Translations under genes and position numbers: made by a program
The notes under the pieces: generated by a model
What the model saw: only the letters and a program-made list of their open reading frames with translations
What the model was told of the DNA's origin: nothing
The model's database searches: none
Shown here: piece after piece, positions 22,172-34,249 of the stretch
Layout: every line of letters begins with the position of its first letter
Position numbering within the stretch: position 1 is the stretch's first letter
Origin: Populus alba
Taxonomy: Eukaryota; Streptophyta; Magnoliopsida; Malpighiales; Salicaceae
DNA length: 64,000 nt
Assembly: GCF_005239225.2 (NCBI RefSeq)
Contig: NC_133301.1
Coordinates: forward strand, 4,117,157 to 4,181,156
Direction of reading: 5' to 3'

Positions 22172-22468
22172 GCGGTTAGAAAATAATATAAAACATATCC
22201 TAAAATTTTATCTAAAAATTTAAGTTATTGAGTTGAGATGGTTTTTTGATATGGTATTATATAGAATACTAATGACCAAACAGTCATGAGTTTGAATATC
22301 ATTATTCTCATTTATTCGATAAAAATTAAGTATAAGGTAATGTGGACCTGTTTAAGTTTCAAGCTCAAAGGACTTTTACTTGAGGGTGTGTATTAAAAAA
22401 TAATATAAATCATATCCTGGAACCTCACTTAAAAACTTAAGTTATGGGGTTGAAATAATTCTTTAATA
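22172..22468 (+). mobile_element. TRIM-like element with ~80-bp terminal repeats
   Basis: Two direct repeats of about 80 bp (about 22172-22252 and 22387-22468) share ataatataaa-catatcct and the run taagttat-g-gttga. The left copy is followed by tggtatta, a decayed initiator-tRNA primer site (TGGTATCAGAGC). The right copy is preceded by ttgaggg, a polypurine-like tract. The interior is about 135 bp and non-coding. A related copy lies at 43326-43636 in the opposite orientation. Confidence 0.65.
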
Positions 22469-23091
22469 ATAATCGACAAAATATTTATTCAACTTAATGC
22501 TCCATTTTCTTAAATAAGAGATGCCATAGTATATTGTGCGAAAAATAATCCAATCCATATTTTACAAATATACACAATGAAAAATAATAATCTTTAAACA
22601 ATAGTCTTTGACTAAAAAGAAATTATATTCTTACTATAATTACATCCTCCTTCCTTTTCTTCTTCTTCATTTTGTTTTTCAATTGGGATATGCAAATAAA
22701 GCATTGCAATATTATTACTACAAATGATTTATATTTATTTTTTAATTTGAATATAATCATAAAATAAATACTACTTTAGTTTTCTCAACGCTCCATTTAT
22801 AAAATTTATTTCATCTAGTGATTCAGTTTTTGATCTTATTGAATTTAAAGATTGAGGATTTAACTCCATCAAAATCAATTGATATCAAATACTTGATTAT
22901 TTATAAAGAATAATACTGATATTTTAGAAGAAGAAAAAGAAGAAGAAAAAGAAGAAGAAGAAGGAGTAGCTTTACGGCTTGCAAATAAAAAAAATATATT
23001 AAGGAGACTGTCATTAGCATTGCTAATAATGGGAGTGCCAATAGCGGCACCGAAATTAATAACAAAAAGAAGAAAAAGGGAGAAATTACGG
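22469..23091. other. AT-rich intergenic with GAA-rich run
   Basis: No gene supported. A GAA/AAG-rich run lies at about 22927-22965. The open stretch across it is low-complexity and has no recognised domain. Confidence 0.5.
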
Positions 23092-23440
23092 ACCAAATTT
23101 GTTGGGAAAGCTAGGTTTGAAAATATAGTTATAATTATTTTTTAAAACACTTTTTTATTTAAAAATATATCGAAAATAATATTTTTTTTAATAACAAAAA
23201 AAAAAAGAGAGAACTGAAGAACTAAATTTGTTGGGAAATCTAGGTTTGAAAATGTGGTTATAATTATTTTTTAAAATATTTTTTATTTAAAAATATATCA
23301 AAATAATATATTTTTTTTTTTTTAAAAAATTATTTTTGATATCAGCGTATCAAAATAATCTAACAGCATAAAAAAATATTAATTTAAAGTAAAAAAATAA
23401 AAAAAAATTTACTTTTTTTTATTTTTAAAATAAATATTAA
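23092..23440. mobile_element. AT-rich MITE cores, partly duplicated
   Basis: Two neighbouring copies of a block (aaatttgttgggaaa, aggtttgaaaat, ataattattttttaaa, atttaaaaatatatc) start near 23095 and 23223. The second continues into tttttgatatcagcgtatca and aaaaatattaatttaaag, the core of the dispersed MITE whose best-bounded copy is at 50385-50599. Confidence 0.6.
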
Positions 23441-24635
23441 AGCTACCGAGTCTCCATATGCCACAATCTTAATTTAATCAATTAGTTCAAATTTTATAGA
23501 ACATTTTGCCATCTGTGATACCCATGAATAAGAGTGATGGATTCATGTAGAATTTCTCTCCTTGTCACATGAGAAAGAACAAAAGATAATACGCTAATTA
23601 AATTTGAATAAAATTCATCATAAATATTTCTCATAAAAATTATCATGCAGTCAAGATTTTGAAGTGAAATGAATATTTTGGGTTTAGTTTAATTTTTATT
23701 AAAAAAAATAATTTAATTAAATTTTTTTATCGATTTCAGTTTGATTTGGTTTTTTAAGACTTTTATATATATATATATATATATATATCAATTATGCAGA
23801 ACTAAAATTCAATGTTAGAGGGTTTTTTGTTTATTTTTTTGGGGTCCCTTGACTTGACTTTTACAATAAAAAACGATTACTAGTTTACACAAGTTATTTA
23901 AGGTAAAAAAATCTCTTAACAACTTGAAAAATAAATGAAATAATTAAAAAAAAAATCACACGATGATTAGTCTTATTCATTAAGAGCAGGACTCGAAACT
24001 TAGAGTAAAGAAATTTTTTATTAAAAAATAGGTAAAACAATGTAAAAGAGATTCTGAGCAAAATTATAAATGAAGCTTTATAAAATATTTTTATTATTTA
24101 TTTATAAATGGATTTTGAACAATTTTTATTTTGTATTTTGAATTTTTTATCAAGTGAGAACAATCTTTATTTTATAAAATATAATTAATAAATATATCTT
24201 ATTTATTATTTAAACTTTTTATTAAATCGAGAACTTTAACTATTATTCAAGTTGCACATATATTCTTGCCAACCCTACTTCTACTTGATTTTTATTTGTT
24301 TTTACTTCCTCTTGACCTCTCCCTTAACGTTCTCCATAAGCCAGCCATGAACGAGTCCTCGCATAAGGGCAAGAGCTTTAGAACCTGAAAAGGGTTCTTC
24401 GGTCAAGTTTTGTGGAACTGGGTCCGGGGCTGCCCGACAGGCTTCTATTTCAAGCCCATTTGCTTTGCTTTGCTTTGCTCTCTTTTTTTTTTCTTTTTTC
24501 TTTTTTAACTTTTAAATAGCCTAGGTAACAAAAGGATAAACCAACCCAGCAACCACATTTTCTTGGTGCTTAAGCTATTGTACATGAATTTCTAGAGCCT
24601 ACGGTCTCCTCCTCTCTGTCTTTTTTAGCTTTTTT
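23441..24635. other. Intergenic, nothing coding
   Basis: Contains a (TA)n tract at about 23764-23788 and a (TTTGC)n-type run near 24460-24480. A GC-richer patch at 24330-24480 has no recognised motif. Confidence 0.5.
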
Positions 24636-24800
24636 ACCTGCGATAATTATTTTTTAAAAATGTTTTTTATTTAAAAATATATTAAAATAATATATTTTGT
24701 TATTTTTTAAAATATTATTTCGGATATACTAAAAATATAAAAGATATTAATTTAAAAAAAAATTAATTTTTTAAAATACTTTTTAAAATACAGAGCGAAC
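24636..24800. mobile_element. AT-rich MITE core copy
   Basis: Shares ataattattttttaaaaatg, atttaaaaatatattaaaat and aaagatattaatttaaa with the other copies. Terminal inverted repeats are not clear. Confidence 0.5.
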
Positions 24801-26019
24801 AGAAAAAATGCCTTCATGCTGTTTGATCCAATGAAATTCAAGGAGGAGGATAATAATAGATTATTAAAAAAATCTGTTGGGCTTCAGTCAAAGTATAACT
24901 TTTGGGTGGAGAAGGTCTACTGCTTCACTTTGGGCCATTTTATTCCTTTAAAGATATGGATGAAGTCGACAATCTATGATGCATAAAATAAAATCATGAC
25001 AGGGAGCGAGTCTTGAGGAGGGCGACTCAGGATACAGAAAACTAATTATACACTAATTTACTAATGTTTTTGGAAAGAGAGAAACTAATCATGCTTCCAT
25101 GTTGAATTAAGTAGATGGTGTGTGATCGAGTTAATGTTTTTTGAACACATTTATTGAATTAATTTGATATATATGGAATACCGTTTTATAGTGAATGCTT
25201 CATGAAACAACTATTTAATAAACATTTTCTTACACTTAATTAACGTAAATAAATTTTGTTGATTCATAGTATTTCAACAAACATAAATTTTAAGAAAAAG
25301 TAATTTAATCTGGATATTTCATCAATTGTTTGTGTTGAGAATTTTTTTTTTTTTTTTTTTGGTGTTTGAGTATGCAAGAGTGATGGATCAATGTACTTTT
25401 TTTTTTTTTTTTTTTATCTAAGTAAATATGGATCTTGTGAATTATTAGACTTAATATTATTGGGTTCAGTTACATGTTGAATTCAAGTACATATACATTT
25501 AGTGAGCTATCAGACTCAATATTTTTGGGTTCAGCTACATGCTAAACCTAAATACATATGTATTTGATCTACCACGATTCCCAAAACCAATTAGGTCTCC
25601 CTCAACCAACAACATGCTGCTAGATTCCGGATCTAAACCATCATCAACAGTCCAACTATGGCAGGACTATTGATGTCCAAGTTAGGAGGTAATTGTATTA
25701 TCCAAAGGAGGCTGGACAAAATTTTATGGAGAGTTTTCCACTCCGATGATCTCCTAGTCCCTTTAGATGTCATTCTCAGTTATGTGAAGCTCTCATGATA
25801 AATGATCGCTCTAGACATGTCCTTTTGGCCACCGTTGGATAAATGTTAACTATCAACCCCACCATTCCACGCTAGGATTCTCTAGCTTCATAGAGCCTAT
25901 TAAAAAATAATTTGGGATAAGTTTGGCTAGTATATAAATACAAGATGAGTTCTACAATCCGCGTAAGATAAAAGCATCCCTTTGATCTAGATGAATCTTG
26001 CACACCTTCATCCCTAAGG
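24801..26019 (+). other. Probable leader/LTR of Gypsy element
   Basis: No coding region. The right part precedes a Gypsy gag remnant and is probably its untranslated leader. A degenerate direct repeat at 25424-25570 (gactcaatatt-ttgggttcag-tacatg) has two units of about 70 bp. Two long T tracts are present (25342-25360, 25398-25415). Confidence 0.4.
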
Positions 26020-26277
26020 AATATATCTCCACAAAGATGATTTTGGACAATTACGATGGTTTGGAAGATCTACGGGAACATATCCAAAACATGTGTAGCA
26101 TCTTTTAATTTGTCACCAAGATGGTGATGTTATGTGCAAGATCTTCCCTACGACCTTTAGGGGGTCAACATGAGTATGATATATCAAATTATAGCTAAGC
26201 TCTACATGAGTTTTAATGACCTCTATACTAAATTTGTGTCAAGATTTAGCACCAATATACCAGTTAAGAAAATAAAA
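26020..26277 (+). pseudogene. Gypsy-type gag fragment
   Basis: The translation passes through YDGLEDLREHIQNMCSIF, then (shifted) DVMCKIFPTTFRGST, a stop-broken stretch, and SFNDLYTKFVSRFSTNIPVK. This order matches the retrotransposon gag domain of plant Ty3/Gypsy elements (D-P--H---...MC--FP-TL-G-A--W...-F--FL-RF). At least three stops and a frameshift break it. The rest of the element is missing, since AT-rich repeats follow directly. Confidence 0.75.
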
Positions 26278-26649
26278 TGTTCAATGACAAAAATTAAGAG
26301 TAAAATATAAATTAAAAAGGTAAAAAAAAAAAAAAAACTCAGATTCAAGCCCAGCAAAGTCAAGATGCAAAATATCTAACTTAGTCAAGATACCAAGGTG
26401 ACCGTGTTTGAAAGAAAATTGAGTAAAATCATGAAGATTGATTATGGAATAACTTAATGTTAAATTATGAAAATGAAAAGGGAAAATTTAGTTTAAAAAA
26501 CCAATGGAAAAAAAATTATAAGTCAATTTGGGTTAACCTATAAGCCCTATGACAATGGAAATCATGAAATTCTTGAGTTGAGTTCAATCAAGAAGCTTAA
26601 TTCCCAACCAATTTGATTTTGAAGGATGATATCATGAAAAAAAAAATTT

Positions 26650-27095
26650 AACAAATTTTCAAAAAGAAAAAAATATAGCAATAAAAAGAATAAGGATCAA
26701 ATTTGATAAAAAAAAAAACTTATAAATGATTAAATTGCAAAAAACAAAACAACATAAAAGATAATCAAGATAACCCAATATAAATGAAAGGAAAAAAAAA
26801 GTACAAAGATCAATTTCCAATAAATTAAATGTTGACAAATGAAATTGAAATAATTAAATTTAAAAAGGGACAAAAAAAAGTCAATTCGAAAAAAATAGCA
26901 ATAAAAAAATAAAAATCAAATTTGATTGAAAACAAAACTCATGGAGGCTGAAATTGTAAAAAAAAAAAAAACTATAACCTAAAAAAATGATCTCAAATAA
27001 AATAAATAGCAATAAAAAAATAAGAATCAAATCTGAAAAAAAAAAAAAAGAGGGGTGAAATAGGAAAAAAAAAATAAAACAATATAAAATCAAAA
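26650..27095. repeat. Degenerate ~110-bp tandem repeats
   Basis: Units centred near 26670, 26890 and 27005 share atagcaataaaaa-aataag and atcaaatttgat-aaaa followed by A-rich runs. Open frames here are low-complexity artefacts. The reverse complement of the same phrase family occurs at 30280-30640. Confidence 0.65.
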
Positions 27096-28684
27096 AAAAA
27101 AACTTATATAATAGTTATGTAGTTTTGTCTTTAAAGGCATCTAAATAATTATACTATTCCAAAAAATAAATTAGAAAGACAAAAAAAGCCTCTAAGTAGT
27201 AGCACTACTAAATAGAGAATCATTAGCATAGAATTTTAGCAACAAAATAATTCAGATGTTGAGTTAGCAATGGATTAGCAACTAATTATGTATATATTAA
27301 TTTTTTTTAATATTAGTAGTAGATTTAGCAATGAATAATCAATTGCTAAAAATAAATAAATAATTTTTAAAAAATTAATATATTAAAAATCAACAATGGA
27401 TTTTTAAAAAACTCTCACATAGGCATACCAATCTCATGAGAGAAACCTTTCATTCTTCAAAAAGAACCCTAACCCACACATATATCCTTTTTTTCCTTCT
27501 CTAAAAAACTCCATTCGTCACTTTTTTAATTTCTTCTCTGGTGAACCTGTGCTCCCAATGCACTGACAACCCCATGATTTTAAAGGACCAAATAACATAT
27601 TAACAAGTATATTAAAGGATTTAATCTTGGAAGTAATAAATTTGGTGTAGCAAAGATAACAGATATAAGTAGAAACCTATATGCATATTTCATCTTAAAG
27701 ATTAAGTTTTATTTGTATTGTCAATGATCTTATACATGAAAAAACTATAGGAGTTTAGATTTTGTTCCCCTGACATTAAACTTATTTAAAACAAAAGATG
27801 GGTTTTTCTTGTCTCATGTCTTTGCATTCACCAATAATACATGTAAAGTGAGCTCTTACTTCCGAAAGTATAACTATTGTAGTTTGATTTGCACAAATAA
27901 AATGTTAATATGCTATAGGCTACCTTTGAAAGACTTGGTTTTTTTTTTTTTTGGTGTTTCCAAATCTAAATACTAAGGAGAAACACAAGCCTTATGGTGT
28001 CAACATTTTGTGTTTTTTTTTTTTTTTGTCAAAACCAAAGATATGCCCTCAATTGCTTATGAGCCATGTGGTTCTTTCTCTTGATTCTGTTCTTAAATCT
28101 TTTTCAGCATTTCAGGATTGATTCAAAATGAGTAGGAAGAAAAAAAGAAAAGACAGATATAATAAAGAAAGGTTTAGTTTAAGACAAATTATGTTTACAA
28201 GGTCCTGAATCTTGACTCTTGATCTGTATGTCTTATATTTTTAATATTAACAATTGATTGTGGATGTAACGCTGTCGTAAAAATGATCATATTTGTTCTG
28301 AATTTATTTTAAGTGTAAAAAGATTTATCAAATATAAATCAAGATATATCAGCACATATGACTTCATCAATGTTATTACATGTGGCTCCTTAAATACAAC
28401 AACTATATATCCCTCTCGTCTACACCATTATATTAACCTAAACCTCGAACTTCATATATCAATTTATCTTATTATGGTTAACATTATTTTTGTTTGTTTC
28501 CACCACCTCTTTCATAATTAAAATATATTTATTAAATTGTGGTTTATTTATATTAATATAAGTATTGTAAGATTTTGAAATTTATTATTAAATTTATTTT
28601 TATTTTATTTGTTATTGTTGATAAAAATAATTTCTAGTATTAATTTATGTTCTTTATATATTATTCTACTATTTTTTATAGAAA
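27096..28684. other. Intergenic, nothing coding
   Basis: No gene supported. A CACTA-like start with repeated attagcaa phrases lies at 27203-27360, but no matching end was found. Two long T tracts occur near 27940 and 28012. Confidence 0.45.
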
Positions 28685-29305
28685 ATGACGCTGGACTTTA
28701 AAGGGAATATGTTAGGGCTAAGATGTATAGATATGTTTGATGCAAAAATAATTCTTCTTGTGCTCTCCTCGTCTTGGAGCACAGCCGCCTGCTTTCCAAG
28801 CACTAGGGATGGACCTGAATTTGGATTGCCTGTCATTGATCCTCTGCGTTTTATGAATTACAGACAAGAGTTTCTATTCGAGGACCTCAAAGGCTCCAAG
28901 TGCTCTTCTATTTTAATGATTAGCCTGTGAACACAGGACCATGGCTACTGTTTAAAAAATCAAGCCATGTGCCCGCAGCCAGGAAGTGGACATGGTCAGG
29001 AGAGGCCTGGCTGTGGATGGCTAGGTTTTCTTTAGTGGACTTGGGAAACTTATGTTTTGGGCTAATAAATAGTGCAATTATCAACATGTGGACCAAACCA
29101 TTCAGTCTAAAAAACCTCTCAAATTTGAGCTTATAGCTCATTAGTACGAGACAGTTTTCTGTTAGCTCACCAAAGCCATAAAAGCTTGGGCTCTGCTCAC
29201 ACCCATTATCCAGCCAGTAATAAGAATTAAGGTAATTCTTTTGGCACAAATAATATATTTGTAACGGCTGCACTACTTCTTGCACAAATAATTCTTCCAC
29301 TATTT
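28685..29305. other. Unexplained GC-richer island, open on both strands
   Basis: Composition changes sharply from the flanking AT-rich DNA. An 81-codon frame is open on the plus strand (28685-28930), beginning MTLDFKGNMLGLRCIDMFDA. A 126-codon frame is open on the minus strand (28920-29300), beginning MEELFVQEVVQPLQIYYLCQ. I recognise no domain in either. It could be a gene fragment, a non-coding transcript or a captured sequence. Confidence 0.3.
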
Positions 29306-30279
29306 TTTATTTTTTTTTATTTTTAAGATAATAGTGCAATTCTTTTAAATTTTATCAAGCTACGCTTGAGCTATTTCTAGCAATGTAACTTGATTTTGGT
29401 ATTGAGAGTTGCATAATTTATTAAATCTTTATTAATTGTGCAATAGTATTATAAATAAATCTGTGGGAAATTTATTGTGAAAAATACACTATAAATCCCC
29501 TCACAAAATACTATAAATGCAATGTTCATAATGCTTTTTTTTTTATTATTATTTAGCTCTTATTAAACCAAATTATAGATGAATTTAGGTTAAATTGTTA
29601 GGAAAAGTGAGATTGAAAGATAAAAAATTAAAGTTAAAAAAACACGGGGATATGGATGGTTTTTAAGAACTTTAGGATGAAAAAACTATTTTGCCCTTGA
29701 AAACAAAACTAGAATTGGATGTTATTGTGGATAATTTAGTAATTTTATAATGATCTATACGATCATTCCAAAATTTTAACGGGGCAAATCTTAATACTTA
29801 AAATTCTTTAAAGCTTATAGGTAGGGGTGTTTTTTCTTTGTAAATTTTTATTAACAATAAAATGACTTACATGCCTTGGATTTGGATTATTATGATTTAC
29901 ATTATGGGCCATTTGTGTATTTGTGCTCAGGCATTTTTTTTTTTTTTGAATCTATTAGATTTGTTTAAGGATAAATTTGAAATTTAATATATACAAATAT
30001 AATTAAAAAAATTTCTAACATGCATGTGCAACACCCCCAAGCCATTTAGACAACACGTGCAAAGCTGGTTTGGTAATCAAATGCCATCTTCCATATTTAC
30101 ACCTTCAAAATAGGCTGGTTGATTTGGCATCGATGACCTATGCACCCCCTCTTTTCTTCTCTCTCTCCTTCTCTATTCAATGTTTACACCTTCAAAATTT
30201 TAAAAAGACACTTCAATTATCATATTTGATCCTTGTTGTTTTAATTATTATTTGTTTTTATTTAGAATAATTTATAAAA
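29306..30279. other. AT-rich intergenic, nothing recognised
   Basis: No coding or bounded repeat signal. A T tract lies near 29935-29947. Confidence 0.5.
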
Positions 30280-31110
30280 TTGAAAATATTTTTCAATTTT
30301 ATCCCCCTTTAATTTGTTTTTATCTTTCAAATTTAGTCCTTATTCTTTTGATTGCTATTTGTTTGGTTTCAGATAATTTTAAATTTTGATTTTTTTTTTC
30401 TTATAATTTAATCATTGACATTAAATTTAATTTGATTTCCATATCAAATTTAACCATTATTATTTTGATTTATTTTTAACCTTTTACTAAGTAAAAATTT
30501 GTTTTTAATGTAATCCATAAGCATTTGATTTTTATTTATTTTTATGTTGAATTTGGTCCATATTTTTTTATTGTTTTGAATGCTTTTTTTTTTCTTGCCT
30601 TTTGTTTTTCTCAATTTGATATCTTATCATTTTTTTTAGTTGAGAATTTTCTTCATTATGTTTCTCACCTTCTACACAATTAGTCCTCGCCTCATGGTCA
30701 GGATTATGGGTTTCAAAAGTTAACATATGATACTTTTTGTTTTTTTAAGTTCTTTTATAAAATTAATTTATCTTTTATTTTGCCCTTCAACATTTGATTT
30801 TTTTAACACCTTATATATGGTAGTCCCGACCTCATGAATACAATCAAGAATTTTAAAAGTTTACACGGGCTGACTTTGTTTTTTTTAAGATTTTTTTTTA
30901 GAATTGAATTTTTTTTTCAATTATATCATTTAACATATAATTTTATGAGAATTGATTTTCCTGATTTTATTTTTTCACTTTCCTCTTCATGAGTTTATCC
31001 TAATCATGTGCTCATAATTGTGAGGTTAGCATGTTGACTAGATTGATCAAAATATCATTTTTTTTCAGCTTGCCATTCAATATTGAATTGCTAGATAGTT
31101 AAGTTTTATA
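30280..31110. repeat. Degenerate tandem repeat block, inverse of 26.7 kb block
   Basis: The left part repeats aaatttagtccttattctttt-gattgctattt-like phrases, the reverse complement of the atagcaat...aataaggatcaaattt units near 26670. The right part repeats a second unit (gtcctcgcctcatggtcagg / gtcccgacctcatgaataca / a weaker third) at about 30680, 30822 and 30980. Both look like retroelement untranslated sequence, not genes. Confidence 0.55.
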
Positions 31111-33759
31111 ATTTTATTTAATTTGCATTTATTAACAACTTTTTTTTATCTTTTATTTGCATATAGAATCGTTTGATTAAAAAAATAATAATTTGCTTTT
31201 ATTGACAACTGAATACATTACTCGTGTTGTGAGATTAAAAATTTTAATTTTAGTTATTTTTTTTTATTAAATATCAATTTATTTAATTAAATACATGTAT
31301 AAACATTTTAATTTATGATTTAGGAATTTTTTTATATCAAAATACATGTTAAAAAACCTGTATTTTAATTTTTTTTAGTGAAAAAATTATGGGACTCGGA
31401 TCACTTTTCACAAAGATAATAACTATATGCGTCGTGTTATTTTTTTTTAAGAAAAAATTGTGTTCTATTGTAATCTTTTTTTTTTTTTTTTTACTGGGCT
31501 CTTTTCGGGAAAAAGAAAAAACTTGTTGGAGAAACCGAGATTTGCTTCACAATAAAGTGGCGCCGCCGAATATTCTCCTCTAGAGTAAAATATATTTTTC
31601 TTAAGAAAAATAGGATTTGAAGTACAGTCCCAACCAAATCTGAAGGAGTGATGGGGTCCATTCGTCTCTATTTCCTAGCCGCTCTGTGGGTCCCATTATT
31701 TCCTGGTCCTCCCACGCTCGGGCCGTCCCACTCGCTCTCTTACCTTTTTATCCCCGCCTCATTGACTAATGCTCTGCGAGCCTTTTGTTCACCGGTCATC
31801 TTCGCCTTCCAAATTCAATGCATGGTGCGGTCATTTTTTAAAATAATATATATTTTTTATTTTTAAATAATTATTTTTATTATCAATATATATAAAAAAT
31901 AAAAACTAAAAAATAATTTATTTATATTTTTAAATTATTTTGATGCATTAACATTAACATATATTTTTTAAAAAAAATTTATTTTTTATAAATATTTTTT
32001 ATGCCACCTCGACGCATACTAGTACTATGAATTTTACAGCTTCTCGGATGAGCAAGCTGTATGATTTCTTGCGACATATGGGAGTAATATAAAGAATGGA
32101 ATATGTATTTCACTCAAATCTTCATGATGTATAAAACAAGCATGTTCTCACATTCACGTATGGTTTTTAATCATTAGATTTTAAATTTAATAATTAAAAA
32201 ATAATTTGATATAAAAAATTAATTTAGAGATTGATATCGTCGTTGGAGAGGGGAATATTTTCTTCCTTTTCAGGTTCAGGGTGGGTTAGTGGATTCTCTA
32301 CTAACAAGAAGAATAGTTTTTCTTGTGATTATAACATGATATTAATTACTTGACACTCAATGAAAAAGTAAATTAAGTCCATATAAATATTGAATATTAT
32401 CATAGCTTGTACCAAAGACGAATATGAATAATTTAATGATAAATTCAAACAAAATTAAATTAAGAAATATACTTGATGAAAGATAAAAAGAAAAAAAAAT
32501 TAAATAAATAGTCAGGCTTGGAATTCCACTTCCCTGCTAATAATGCAATCTCATGCATGAATTTGATGATCTTTAACATGAGAAATGAGACCACTACGTG
32601 TTAAGTAAACAAACGCTTTGTCTCCTCCTTTCGCTGTTCATCCCATTAGCACCAGTCCCGTACCGGCTCTGATGACGGACCTCACGGTTCAAGCCCTAGA
32701 GACCTGGCAATGGATGATCGGAGAGAGAGAGACTGTGTTGTTCCCAGAACCAGCCACCCTCTCCACTCCCCCGTCAAAACAACCCCCACTTCATCCTCTT
32801 CTTCCCTGCATGCAGAGAGAGAAGAGGGAGGGTAAAGCAGAGGGACAAGGGTTCCGGGTTGTATTTTCCAAGAGCACCCCCCTAATATAACTAGAAAACA
32901 AGAAGGAAAAAAAAAAAAAAAAAACAAACGAACGACGTTTCAAGCTTTTTTTTATATATATATTTTTGAAAATATATTAAATTGTTTTTATATATATTTT
33001 TTTCGTTCATAAAATCTATCGAAATAATTTTTATATTTTTTTCAAAATGAAAATATAATGAAACTTTAATAAGTTAAATTTGTAATGTAATTAATTATAA
33101 ACTAATTAGTCATTGTGTAATGATTGATTTTTTTTTTATATAATATAATATCCAAAGTCATTGTGTAATGTTGTGGAGTTCATTATTAACAAAAGAAAAC
33201 CCTGTACAAAACTCAAAGGCTAAACATCTTCGCAACTAAGAGATTTTTATTTATTAAAAATCATATGGTGTTAATCGTTTTTCTCCTCAAATTTGAAAAA
33301 AAAAAAAAAAAGTGAGGAAAGGATGGGGGAGCAGAGCGACGTCGTCTTCACAGTAAAGGAGGACGAGAGTTGGGGGTGGTGTTCAAAAAAGGCGGTCACA
33401 CCGAGGAAACACATTGTCTTCTTCCATGTACAAGCAGGAGGCAGGCGAGGCACGCCGAAAGATGTATTTGGACAAGTTATATTGGCATGTGAATCTTGAA
33501 ATAATATTGGTGGTTGCTTTGTTAGAATTTCTGGCTTGAGTTATGCATCCATAACAGTAAGTCAATGTTCTAATGCAAGGAAGAGGATCTCACAAAAGGT
33601 AACACAGTTTTCACATGGACAAGATATGAAATTCAATGTTCACAATTTTTACCTAAGAAAATTTGGTGTTCCTTGTTTGAATACAAGAGATTTGATTTGA
33701 CATGAGTATTTGGAAACTATTAGCCTTTTTTTTTTTTTTTGATAATTAGTGCTTAAAAT
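31111..33759. other. Intergenic with GC-richer patches
   Basis: No gene could be supported. Three GC-richer patches (31620-31830, 32600-32890, 33300-33500) carry short open frames without recognisable domains. A MITE-like AT core lies at about 31830-32000. The patches might be old promoter or UTR fragments. Confidence 0.45.
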
Positions 33760-33917
33760 TGTGGCAATAATTATTTTTTAAAGTGTTTTTTGTTTGGAAA
33801 AATGTATTAAAATAATATATTTTTTAAATAATTTATTTTAACATCACCATATCAAAACAATTTAAAATTATAAAAAAATAATTTGAAAACTTTTAAACTA
33901 AAAAACAAATACAACCT
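33760..33917. mobile_element. AT-rich MITE copy
   Basis: Reads aattattttttaaagtg, ttgtttggaaaaatg, aaaataatatatttttta, acatcaccatatcaaaacaa and ends acaaatacaacctta, paralleling the bounded copy at 50385-50599. The left terminal repeat is decayed. Confidence 0.6.
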
Positions 33918-34249
33918 TAGAAAAATAGACTATGTCCATATTACAGCTGGATTGCATTCACATGGTCGTGGACACATTAGTTCTATGAAATTCATCATTA
34001 GTTTATAAGTAGATTTGGTGGGGAAAAAGAAAATTCACAATCTTGTATAATATATTCCTTGGTGGAAAAATTGGTTTAGAATATGATTAATTGATATGTT
34101 CGAGGCTTAATTAAATGACGGGTCCACTCATATTTATGGTTAAGGTTTTATTGAAAATGTTCTTCAACATAAATAATTTAACATAAAATATTAATATCTT
34201 AAATCACTTTGTGAATTAATAAAAAATTAATCTTCTTGATTGAGAAATA

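Noticed and set aside
27203..27440. Second CACTA element starting cactactaaatagag
   Set aside because: Repeated attagcaa phrases are suggestive, but no matching inverted end was found.
31648..31866. 72-codon hydrophobic frame as a secreted peptide
   Set aside because: It starts with a signal-peptide-like run but ends in low-complexity AT sequence, and no peptide family was recognised.
32618..32927. Overlapping 90- and 81-codon open frames as a gene
   Set aside because: GC-richer patch with GA repeats. No domain, splice signals or codon pattern supports coding on either strand.
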